Assembly: GCF_003260975.1 (NCBI RefSeq)
Contig: NZ_CP030041.1
Span: forward strand, 1,215,001 to 1,279,000
DNA length: 64,000 bases
From: Echinicola strongylocentroti
GTDB taxonomy: Bacteria > Bacteroidota > Bacteroidia > Cytophagales > Cyclobacteriaceae
Direction of reading: 5' to 3'
Made by a program: the position numbers and the translations under genes. The notes under the pieces were generated by a model, which searched no databases, was not told the DNA's origin, and saw only the letters and a list, made by a program, of their open reading frames with translations. Of the stretch, positions 56,952 through 64,000 are shown piece after piece. The stretch's first letter is position 1. Each line of letters starts with the position of its first letter.

Positions 56952-58397
56952 TCAAGCTTTGAATTTCACATAAAAGGTCTTTTTTTCTAGGTACTGCTCG
57001 AAGCCGTACTTTCCATCCTCACCTCCTGTACCACTCAGTTTGTAACCATTATGGAAACCTTGGTGCTGCTCACCATGTCCCCTGTTTACATAGATTTCTC
57101 CAAACTCCAGATCTTCGTTACATTTCATGATGGTGCTCATATCATTGGTGAAGACCATTGCTGCCAGCCCAAACTCGCTGTCATTGGCATATCCCATCAC
57201 TTGGTCAAAGTCCTTGAATTTTATCACCGGCAAAATAGGACCAAATGATTCATCATGGACAATCCCCATGTGCTGCTCTACATCTGTCAGCACAGTGGGC
57301 TCAAACCAATACCCCTTTTCAAACTGGGGGCCTTGCGGTCTTTTGCCACCATGGAGCAAAGTCGCTCCTTCTGACACGGCCTCTTTCACTAGCTTCTCCA
57401 TATTGGCCAATTCTTTGGCGTTCACTTTGGGACCCATCTCGGAATCGGGATCCATGGGGTTCCCTACCTTTATGGCCTTTACCTTATCCATAAACTTACC
57501 CATAAAGTCTTCATAGATATTTTCATGCAAGTACAACCGCTCGTTACAGGTACAAACTTGGCCACAGTTATCAAACCGTGAATGAAGCGCCGCATCCACT
57601 GCAGCATCGATGTCTGCATCTTCAAAAACGATAAACGGGGCTTTTCCACCAAGCTCCAACTGGACATGGGTAAGGTTTTCAGCAGCAGATTTGGCGATTT
57701 GCTGCCCCACGGGTGTACTTCCCGTCATGGTAACCATTTTGGTAATAGGATTGGCGACGAGGGCGCCTCCCATCTCCCTTCCTGGACCGGTAATGATATT
57801 AAGGACACCAGCCGGCAAACCTACCTTGGAAGCTATATTCCCAAGCTCCAAGGTGGAAAGGGGCGTTTCGGTGGTTGGTTTTACTACGATGGTATTTCCG
57901 GCTACCAAAGCCGGTCCAATTTTCCGGCCAGCCAGTGCCAAGGGAAAATTCCAAGCCGTAATGGCCACTACCACACCTCGGGGAATCTTATGAATCCAGA
58001 TGTGCTCGTTCTCGTTGTCCGAAGGCACCAAATCGCCTTCTATTCTCCGGGCCCATTCGCAGGCATATTCTATAAAGGAGGCGGTGACTTCCACTTCCAT
58101 TTCTGCCACACCGATCAGCTTGCCCTGCTCCTTCACGATCAATTCAGAAAGCTCCTTTTTTCTGGCTTTTATTTCCGCAGCAAAGGCATACAGGTATTCA
58201 GCTCGCTGTCTGGCGGGGAGCTTTCGCCATGCCTTCTGCGCACTTTCAGCAGCTTCCAAAGCTCTTTGGGCGTCGTTGGCATCACCATCTTGGACAGTGG
58301 CCACCACCGTCTCATCCGATGGATTGATTACTTCGGCAGTTTTTCCAGAAGGGGTATTTACCCATTCTCCATTTATGTATAATTGATAATCTTTCAT
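56952..58397 (-). CDS. 3,6-anhydro-L-galactose dehydrogenase (aldehyde dehydrogenase family)
   Basis: A 481-residue NAD(P)-dependent aldehyde dehydrogenase. Catalytic Glu248 in [18 protein letters not shown], nucleophile Cys282 in [15 protein letters not shown], and cofactor segment [19 protein letters not shown]. The sequence resembles the lactaldehyde/glycolaldehyde dehydrogenase (AldA) branch, which includes the known anhydrogalactose dehydrogenases. It oxidises anhydrogalactose to 3,6-anhydro-L-galactonate, the substrate of the next gene product. The pairing is what makes the assignment strong. Confidence 0.88.
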   Translation of the reverse strand: MKDYQLYINGEWVNTPSGKTAEVINPSDETVVATVQDGDANDAQRALEAAESAQKAWRKLPARQRAEYLYAFAAEIKARKKELSELIVKEQGKLIGVAEMEVEVTASFIEYACEWARRIEGDLVPSDNENEHIWIHKIPRGVVVAITAWNFPLALAGRKIGPALVAGNTIVVKPTTETPLSTLELGNIASKVGLPAGVLNIITGPGREMGGALVANPITKMVTMTGSTPVGQQIAKSAAENLTHVQLELGGKAPFIVFEDADIDAAVDAALHSRFDNCGQVCTCNERLYLHENIYEDFMGKFMDKVKAIKVGNPMDPDSEMGPKVNAKELANMEKLVKEAVSEGATLLHGGKRPQGPQFEKGYWFEPTVLTDVEQHMGIVHDESFGPILPVIKFKDFDQVMGYANDSEFGLAAMVFTNDMSTIMKCNEDLEFGEIYVNRGHGEQHQGFHNGYKLSGTGGEDGKYGFEQYLEKKTFYVKFKA

Positions 58398-58432
58398 GTT
58401 ATTTAGTTTAATGGTTGATTAAAAAACAACAA

Positions 58433-59203
58433 TCACCGGCCCATCCAGCCGCCATCCACTAGCATGATACTTCCATGCATATAAGCTGCAGCTTCCGAAC
58501 ACAAAAACACCACTGGCCCTCCAAAATCCTCTGCTTCGCCCCACCGCCCTGCAGGTATTCTGGAGAGTATGGACTGGGACCGATCAGGGTCATTTCGTAA
58601 GGCTTCCGTATTATCGGTACTAATGTATCCAGGTGCAATGGCATTTACATTTACTCCTTTAGAGGCCCACTCATTGGCAAATGCCATGGTCAGCTGGCCG
58701 ATCGCCCCCTTGCTGGCAGCATAGCCTGGAACAGTAATGCCACCTTGGAAGGTCAGTAATGACGCTGTAAACACCACTTTACCGCTTCCTCTGGCCACCA
58801 TTTCTCTCCCAAACTCCCTCGTCAGGATAAACTGGGCGTTCTGGTTCACTTCTATGACCTTGTCCCACATCTCATCTGGATGCTCGGCTGCAGGCTTGCG
58901 CAAGATGGTTCCTGCATTGTTGATCAGTATATCTATTTGGGAGTGGTCTTTTTTTACTGTTGAAATAAACTGGTAAAGGGACTCCCTATCCGAAAAATCA
59001 CATTGATAGGCAGAGAACTTACGCCCCCTATCTTTGATGGATTTCTCTACATCACTGCCCTCAAGCTCCAGGGAGGCACTTACACCGACAATGTCCGCAC
59101 CTGCATCTGCCAATGCCTCTGCCATCGCTTTACCGATTCCTCGCTTACAGCCTGTTACCAAAGCTGTCTTCCCTTTTAGACTGAATTTATCTAAAACACT
59201 CAT
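58433..59203 (-). CDS. KduD-like short-chain dehydrogenase, probable 2-keto-3-deoxy-L-galactonate or diketo-acid C5 oxidoreductase
   Basis: A 256-residue classical SDR with TGCKRGIG (cofactor), NNAGTILRKPAAEHP, TASLLTFQGG and the catalytic YAASK. It closely resembles 2-deoxy-D-gluconate 3-dehydrogenase (KduD). In published anhydrogalactose pathways L-KDGal is converted to D-KDG by a 5-dehydrogenase and a 5-reductase. This SDR and the next MDR are the natural pair, but which does which step is not decidable here. 35 bp separate it from the aldehyde dehydrogenase. Confidence 0.82.
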   Translation of the reverse strand: MSVLDKFSLKGKTALVTGCKRGIGKAMAEALADAGADIVGVSASLELEGSDVEKSIKDRGRKFSAYQCDFSDRESLYQFISTVKKDHSQIDILINNAGTILRKPAAEHPDEMWDKVIEVNQNAQFILTREFGREMVARGSGKVVFTASLLTFQGGITVPGYAASKGAIGQLTMAFANEWASKGVNVNAIAPGYISTDNTEALRNDPDRSQSILSRIPAGRWGEAEDFGGPVVFLCSEAAAYMHGSIMLVDGGWMGR

Positions 59204-59215
59204 TCGTTCGTTGGT

Positions 59216-60235
59216 TTATTGGTTTATGTCAATTAGGTATTTCATCCCGGCAGGATGCTGGTCGATCTCATCGAAGATCTCCTGGATCTGTCCCAATCCT
59301 CCCACCTTGGTGATGAGTTTTTCGAATGGCACCGCTCCTGAAGCCGCGATATGAAGCGCTTCATCATAATCCTCTTCCTCATAAAGCCTGGCTCCAAGCA
59401 ATTCAATTTCGGACCAGAAAAACTTAAACAGGTCAACTTCCCTTGGCCCGCCGCCATGTATGGCCACCATTACGATCCTTCCCCTGACATTGACCACTTC
59501 GGTCATCGCCTCCACGCCTGGCTTAGAGCCAGAAACCTCAAAGGCGCAGTCGATCATTTTCTCATTTGTCAGATCAGAAATGGCTGTTTTCAGGTCTTGT
59601 TCGATTGGATTCACCACGGTAAAACCAAGCTCCCTCAGCATGCTGATTCGCTTTTCGTTTACTTCGGAAATAATTACATTGGCGCCCTTGTCTTTTAGCA
59701 CATAGGCAATGAGTGTACCGATGGGACCTCCACCTATTACCAAGGTATTTTCTCCTTGCTTTACCCTACCGATTTTCACATCATGACAGGCCACTGACAA
59801 GGGCTCTATAAATGCGCCATGCTTCAAGCTAAGCCCTTCGGGAAGTTTATGAAGTGTATATGCTGGTACTACCCAGTTTTGCTGAAATGCCCCTGCACTA
59901 TCTATTCCTATAAACTTCAGGTTTTTGCCGACATGCTTATGGCCTTTGTCAAATGGGTGATCTGCTCCGAATCTTAAGGGGCGTACCGCTACCTCATCAC
60001 CGACCTTGATGTCCGAAACACCTTCACCAACTTCCGCCACAATCGCAGAAGCTTCATGGCCGATCACTTGGGGAGGCCCTACACGCTTGTCCATCACCCC
60101 GTGAAAGATGTGTACGTCGGTGCCGCAAACACCACAGTACTGAACAGAAAGCCTTACTTCGCCTTTACCAGGACTATGTACTGGTGAATCTCCTAAAGTG
60201 AACTTTCCTTTTTCTTGATAAAATGCTGCTTTCAT
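59216..60235 (-). CDS. Zinc-type medium-chain dehydrogenase lacking the structural-zinc lobe
   Basis: A 339-residue MDR (threonine/sorbitol dehydrogenase-like). Catalytic zinc ligands are in YCGVCGTDVHIFHG and VIGHEASA; Rossmann motif VIGGGPIGTL. The usual four-cysteine structural zinc loop is replaced by RPLRFGADHPFDKGHKHVGK, with no cysteines, so only the catalytic zinc should bind. Its likely role is oxidation or reduction at C5 of the keto-deoxy acid made by the cycloisomerase. It starts 115 bp after the GH117 stop and 13 bp precede the SDR start. Confidence 0.85.
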   Translation of the reverse strand: MKAAFYQEKGKFTLGDSPVHSPGKGEVRLSVQYCGVCGTDVHIFHGVMDKRVGPPQVIGHEASAIVAEVGEGVSDIKVGDEVAVRPLRFGADHPFDKGHKHVGKNLKFIGIDSAGAFQQNWVVPAYTLHKLPEGLSLKHGAFIEPLSVACHDVKIGRVKQGENTLVIGGGPIGTLIAYVLKDKGANVIISEVNEKRISMLRELGFTVVNPIEQDLKTAISDLTNEKMIDCAFEVSGSKPGVEAMTEVVNVRGRIVMVAIHGGGPREVDLFKFFWSEIELLGARLYEEEDYDEALHIAASGAVPFEKLITKVGGLGQIQEIFDEIDQHPAGMKYLIDINQ

Positions 60236-60350
60236 AATGTTTTCTACTCGTTCTGTTTTGATAAACTAGGTTTAAATCACTCCTATCATTGCCACTGATC
60301 GCCATAATGCTAACACATATGTAGCGACGCAGAGGGAGGGGAGGATATAA

Positions 60351-61547
60351 TCAGGGATTAAAAGACTTCTTGGCATCAAAGCGCTTGATGACCTGCCAGT
60401 CTCCAGTAACGTATTCATGGGTAAGCCCCCATTTTAGTGCAGCCACTGGACCTGTTTCGAAATCCAAGGATTGATCCAGTCCGGCAGCTTCAGGCCCACC
60501 TTTTATATGTGACTTGATTTCGAAGTTGATTCCATCAGGAGACCATTGGATGGTGTTTCGCTCTGGGCCATCTGTGATGATCAAAGCCGCTACTCCTCCA
60601 TCATATTTCCAAACACACAGCTCATGTCCACTGTTGGTAATGGGATTATAGGGTGACTTGGTATAAGGGCCAGTGAGTTGGTCGGAGATGGCTACGCCCC
60701 ACTTGATTTCCCTTCCACCGAAGGTTCTCTTTTCGCCCATTCTTTCCCCTTTATAATAGAGGTAAAATTTTCCTTTGTAATGTAAAAGTGTGGGGTCGTG
60801 TACTTTATGACTATCAAAAGACCCTTGTTTGGTCACTTTAAAGCGGGTATCCTCTTCGCCAAGCCACTCACCGTCATCACTAGGTGAGAGTATAGGTGCA
60901 TCTAACTTTTCGAATGGGCCGTCAGGGCTATCAGAAATTGCCATTCCTACTTGGTTCTTGACCCTATTCACATAGGGGGCTTTTACGGTCTGGTAGACCA
61001 AGACATATTTCCCTTCGTGTACCATCACTTGTGGAGTAAATACAGAACGGTCATCATAGGCACCGTCTTCACCTCTGCCCACTGCGAGTCCTTGCTCATC
61101 CCAGGTCCAACCGTCAGTGGATGTCGCATACCACACCTCGGATTTGTCCCATGGAAAGACTTTCTTTTCGGGATCACCTGAACCAAAACCATAGGATTTC
61201 CCTGACGTTTTGGTATAATAAACATAATAGGTGTCCCCTACTTTGATCAAGTCACTAGGATCCCTTCGGGTGACACCTTCTTCATAGGCAAAATCACCCT
61301 TGAGATCCGAATGGGTAAATTCGATAAACCATTCCGGTCCTTGGGCGTAGTTGCGCTCTAGGGCGCGCTTGGATGCCGCACTTAGCTTATCTGTTTTGGG
61401 TATGGCCAAATAATCATAGACCGAATCCGGATAATGCTGAAGGGATTGCTCTTCTGATGACTGGTCTTGGGTGGGACTGGATGGTGTACATCCGATGACT
61501 GCTGACAATAATACTGCAAGTGGCAGTACAGATTTCATTCTAAACAT
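60351..61547 (-). CDS. GH117 alpha-1,3-(3,6-anhydro-L-galactosidase) (neoagaro-oligosaccharide hydrolase), lipoprotein
   Basis: A 398-residue five-bladed propeller enzyme. Lipobox VIGC; ATG 61547 or 61538. Family landmarks: [36 protein letters not shown] (catalytic-site Asp), [36 protein letters not shown] (second Asp) and [10 protein letters not shown], whose His is the proposed acid in GH117. It removes 3,6-anhydro-L-galactose from the non-reducing end of neoagaro-oligosaccharides, the products of GH16 agarase. It leads the minus-strand operon whose next four genes metabolise that sugar. Residue roles come from family knowledge. Confidence 0.92.
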   Translation of the reverse strand: MFRMKSVLPLAVLLSAVIGCTPSSPTQDQSSEEQSLQHYPDSVYDYLAIPKTDKLSAASKRALERNYAQGPEWFIEFTHSDLKGDFAYEEGVTRRDPSDLIKVGDTYYVYYTKTSGKSYGFGSGDPEKKVFPWDKSEVWYATSTDGWTWDEQGLAVGRGEDGAYDDRSVFTPQVMVHEGKYVLVYQTVKAPYVNRVKNQVGMAISDSPDGPFEKLDAPILSPSDDGEWLGEEDTRFKVTKQGSFDSHKVHDPTLLHYKGKFYLYYKGERMGEKRTFGGREIKWGVAISDQLTGPYTKSPYNPITNSGHELCVWKYDGGVAALIITDGPERNTIQWSPDGINFEIKSHIKGGPEAAGLDQSLDFETGPVAALKWGLTHEYVTGDWQVIKRFDAKKSFNP

Positions 61548-61579
61548 ATTTTTGAGGTTATTAAATTGAGTTTACTTTT

Positions 61580-61610
61580 ATGGATACTTGGCCAAAAACC
61601 ATGTATCCAT
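61580..61610. promoter_or_regulatory. Palindromic candidate operator ahead of the GH117 operon
   Basis: ATGGATAC (61580-61587) and GTATCCAT (61603-61610) are exact inverted repeats. Inside them lies TTGGCCAA (61588-61595), itself an 8-bp palindrome. The site is 33 bp before the GH117 ATG. A LacI-, GntR- or AraC-type regulator could bind; a leader hairpin is the alternative. Confidence 0.45.
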
Positions 61611-62406
61611 TATTTACCAATTGCTATTATTGGCATACTGAACTGGAAACCGGAATGATTTTCTTTCTTTCCTATTCACTGATCTAAAACTCGAACATTA
61701 CCTCTACTATCCCATAAAAGAACACTAGACAAAAACTGGATAAACCACTATTAAATCCAAATCGGGCTGGATTTTAGCTGACACTTCACTTTTTGAGTAC
61801 CCAGACCCCAGTTTAAAAGCCAAATTGGTGGTGGGAACGGGGTAGTGGTCTAGCAAGCGGATACTTAATAAAAAAACATTTGTCAAACGACCAGAAACAT
61901 ATCTCTCACAATTGTACAAAAGGAGTTACTTTTTTATGATTATCCGAAATGACACCAGTAATCAAAGGGAAATTAAATAGGTGCTCACAGAAAACATGGA
62001 AATCTTAGAAAAGCCTTATTTCATCCTGGGTGTTCTGTGTGTTCCGTGGGAAATAAAACCTACTGGCAATAAAGCGTATAATCAAATTACTTTTTTCACC
62101 TGAAGGAAAAAAGTAACAAGGTAACTAGGACAAATGCGTTTAGTCTTTTGAAGGGGAACAATTTTCGTGTGCATAGCTATCATCCGTGCCGCTGGCACTC
62201 CTTCGGGAGGTTCAGGAGAGCTTAAGCTCCTGCGGATGAATCCGCAGGTTACTAAATTTATCGTGCCGCTGGCACTTTGCCCCGATTTGCACATTGGGAA
62301 CCGCAGTAGCCCATCCCTCCATTCGGCAAGATAGGCTGAAAGAATGATTAGTTGATTTGGGTCGTACAAGCCGTCGCAGCTATCTGCTCATGTATTTAGC
62401 TACTTT
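61611..62406. other. Non-coding stretch with several hairpin repeats
   Basis: About 800 bp with no supportable gene. It holds the poly-T hairpin repeat (62087-62116). Two identical small hairpins GTGCC-GCT-GGCAC lie at 62186-62198 and 62263-62275. Between them are the palindrome GAGCTTAAGCTC (~62217-62228) and CCTGCGGAT-GA-ATCCGCAGG (62229-62248). These look like clustered intergenic repeats. Confidence 0.7.
62087..62116. repeat. Poly-T/poly-A hairpin repeat, copy 2
   Basis: TTACTTTTTTC, loop ACCTGAAG, GAAAAAAGTAA: a perfect 11-bp stem followed by CAAGG. It is the same layout as 53378-53407, including the CCT-AAG-type loop and downstream CAAGG. Confidence 0.7.
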
Positions 62407-63786
62407 TCATCTTTTCATTCGCCCTCCGATGAGCTCTAAATGAGGATAATCCTGACGAAGGGTTTGTAATTCTTCGTTGCTCACTGCTGTTTTCCATAGG
62501 TAAATTTTCAGTTTTTGAGGTGTCTTTGCCAATGCGTCAAATCCTGCTTTTGAGATACCTGTGCCATATACATTGACCACCTCCAAATGGGGTAAATTGG
62601 CCAGGGTTTCCATTTGTTCATCAGACACATTGGAGTGTCGTAGGTCAATTCGGATCAGGTTTTGCATCTTGCCTATCGCTCCAAAGTCTTCAGGAGACAG
62701 CTTAGCTCCAGAAAAATCCGCATACACGATATTCTGGGCCATATCTTCCAATACTCCAGGTGCAGAGGATGTAAGCTTATTTGACGTCAGCCTTAGTTCC
62801 AGTATTTGACTGTCAGGCGTAAGCCTTGACACCATCAGTCCAGTTTCATTTGCTTGTGCAATTTTTTCATCGTCCACTTCAGGTGGGAGCAATTTTTCTA
62901 TAAAGGAACGGGGACTGGCATCTACCCCATAATCCCGGTCCATCACGGCTATTATTTCCTGAGGGAGCTCTTCACCTGCTAGTTTTAAGCTGTCCGTAGC
63001 CCCTTGGGATACCCACCACTTCAATAGCGCTATCTCTCCATAAGACAAGCCGTTTCCTTGTGGTGGCATGTATTTTTCATTGTCCGTAGGCAGTGTCACC
63101 CGGTGTACAAGCTCACTTTCCAAGCTCGAACTACCGGACAAAACGCTCCCTTCGTCCCCTCCTGATTGTATGGCCTCAAAACTGCTCAAATCAAGCCCTC
63201 CTTTTGCTTTGGAGGGATTATGGCATCCGGTACATTTCTCTTCCAGAATCGGCTGAATGATATGGGAGAACACCAAAATAGAATCTGAATTGCCCGGCAA
63301 TGTGTTTTGGCTACTTCCACTCGGAGACATCCCCGCCAATCTCTTAATGGGAGCAGGTGCATGAGCCAATAAATAATCCGACCCATGTGTCAAGTTTCCG
63401 CCCAAATGCCCTGTCAAGGAAACCAAGATAAAGGAAACCGCTACCAACCCATAGGCAATTACTGGGCTTTTTTTATCCCATTTCTTGGACTTTGACCAAT
63501 ACAAAACTGCGGTCAACGCCACTAAGGCAAATCCCATCCATTTATGCAATGATAAAGCGCCTGCTTCGTAGCCACCACCTTGGGCAAGCAATAGGCCGAT
63601 CAGTGCACTCATCAGTGCTCCTACCGAACCGGCCAAATAAGACCAAGCAGTCACCTTCCTGAGATCAGGCTCCTTGGACTTTCTGAACACCCCGACCAAT
63701 TCCAGTAATAAGCCAAATAGTAAGAAACCTATCGGAAGGTGCACCACCAAAGGGTGAAACCTTCCTATAAACTGCGACCAATCCAT
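62407..63786 (-). CDS. DUF2231 membrane domain fused to cytochrome c and leucine-rich repeats
   Basis: A 459-residue membrane protein. Four helices in residues ~10-125 form the DUF2231 unit (FHPLVVHLPIGFLLFGLLLE). Then a periplasmic cytochrome c of the planctomycete type, with heme motif EEKCTGCHNPS and probable Met ligand in EKYMPPQGNG. The C-terminal third has leucine-rich-repeat-like strands (LIRIDLRHSNVSDEQ, LEVVNVYGTGISKAG). It may pass electrons from a periplasmic dehydrogenase. It starts 2 bp after the propeller gene, so the two form one operon, unrelated by content to the agar genes. Confidence 0.88.
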   Translation of the reverse strand: MDWSQFIGRFHPLVVHLPIGFLLFGLLLELVGVFRKSKEPDLRKVTAWSYLAGSVGALMSALIGLLLAQGGGYEAGALSLHKWMGFALVALTAVLYWSKSKKWDKKSPVIAYGLVAVSFILVSLTGHLGGNLTHGSDYLLAHAPAPIKRLAGMSPSGSSQNTLPGNSDSILVFSHIIQPILEEKCTGCHNPSKAKGGLDLSSFEAIQSGGDEGSVLSGSSSLESELVHRVTLPTDNEKYMPPQGNGLSYGEIALLKWWVSQGATDSLKLAGEELPQEIIAVMDRDYGVDASPRSFIEKLLPPEVDDEKIAQANETGLMVSRLTPDSQILELRLTSNKLTSSAPGVLEDMAQNIVYADFSGAKLSPEDFGAIGKMQNLIRIDLRHSNVSDEQMETLANLPHLEVVNVYGTGISKAGFDALAKTPQKLKIYLWKTAVSNEELQTLRQDYPHLELIGGRMKR

Positions 63787-63788
63787 CG

Positions 63789-64000
63789 TTATATCCTTTC
63801 TAGTTTAATGGGCGGCGTATGGTGGGCATTCCACTGGCACACATATAGGTTCTTGTCCTCATCCACACATACATCATGGCCATGGTTAAAAATGGGCGTC
63901 TCAGCCCTATACATTTGTTGTAGTTCTCCATTTTCATAGGATGGCGAACTGCCTCCGGGATTGGAGACGACCCTATCTCCTTCCATCACCGTAACAAACC
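63789..64000 (-). CDS. C-terminal end of a beta-propeller (NHL/six-bladed type) protein, cut by window edge
   Basis: The minus-strand frame is open to the right edge and stops with TAA at 63789-63791. The visible ~70 residues (NHGHDVCVDEDKNLYVCQWN, then AHHTPPIKLERI) form one propeller blade plus closing strand as in NHL-repeat or six-bladed propeller proteins. Those often sit next to DUF2231/cytochrome genes in Bacteroidota. The in-frame GTG and ATG near 63989 are internal; the real start is outside the window. Confidence 0.65.
   Translation of the reverse strand, partial: FVTVMEGDRVVSNPGGSSPSYENGELQQMYRAETPIFNHGHDVCVDEDKNLYVCQWNAHHTPPIKLERI

Noticed and set aside
57582..58382. 266-codon plus-strand frame opposite the aldehyde dehydrogenase
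   Set aside because: Long only because of codon bias of the real minus-strand gene, which has all catalytic motifs; the plus peptide has none.
60236..60350. Possible promoter between GH117 and the dehydrogenase
   Set aside because: The 115-bp gap has no TTTG/TAnnTTTG match that I trust; read-through from GH117 is simpler.

Overview
The window looks like chromosome from a marine, polysaccharide-degrading Bacteroidota, probably order Cytophagales and close to Cyclobacteriaceae. This rests on three SusC/SusD pairs, two one-protein hybrid two-component sensors (HTCS), lipoprotein signals, a Bacteroidota-type TTTG/TAnnTTTG promoter, and a complete-looking front end for agar use. The genus is inference. 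The sequence holds three polysaccharide utilisation loci (PULs), and a copy of the same ~0.2-0.32 kb repeat lies at or next to the left edge of each.

Region 1 (1-24200), sialic acid PUL. A divergent HTCS (18950-23172, frameshifted in a G run) faces a long minus-strand operon: SusC, SusD, N-acetylneuraminate lyase, a kelch-propeller/sodium symporter fusion, sialidase, sulfatase, AGE-type epimerase, a creatininase-family hydrolase, a two-domain SGNH/sialate O-acetylesterase and a GH20 hexosaminidase. Together they could strip O-acetyl and possibly sulfate groups, release sialic acid, import and mutarotate it, cleave it to ManNAc and pyruvate, and epimerise ManNAc to GlcNAc. The left end carries a serine-recombinase remnant.

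Region 2 (24200-40000), a PUL probably for a sulfated, uronic-acid-containing glycan. HTCS2 is divergent from GH88, SusC, SusD, a sulfatase and two right-handed beta-helix proteins. GH88 removes the unsaturated uronic acid that a polysaccharide lyase leaves, so a beta-helix protein is the best lyase candidate. GH88 lacks a good start codon and has a poly-G tract where its signal peptide should begin.

Between PULs (40000-44400): a TonB-dependent siderophore-type receptor behind a near-consensus promoter and a long AT-rich leader, then a DUF1624 membrane acyltransferase broken by a poly-T frameshift. The acyltransferase C-terminus runs into the third, decayed repeat copy.

Region 3 (44600-61600), agar PUL in two convergent operons. 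The plus-strand operon has SusC, SusD, a surface glycan-binding lipoprotein and a GH16 agarase-like enzyme. The minus-strand operon has GH117, a zinc-type dehydrogenase, an SDR, an aldehyde dehydrogenase, an enolase-superfamily cycloisomerase, GalM and a RhaT-like transporter. This matches 3,6-anhydro-L-galactose catabolism toward 2-keto-3-deoxy sugar acids; the kinase and aldolase are not here. The right edge (62407-64000) has a DUF2231/cytochrome c protein and the end of a beta-propeller protein.

Intergenic DNA is rich in non-coding repeats: a MITE-like element with TTAACCCGG...TATGCATTAG ends (three copies and one solo end), several recurrent hairpins, and an AGACAGG array.
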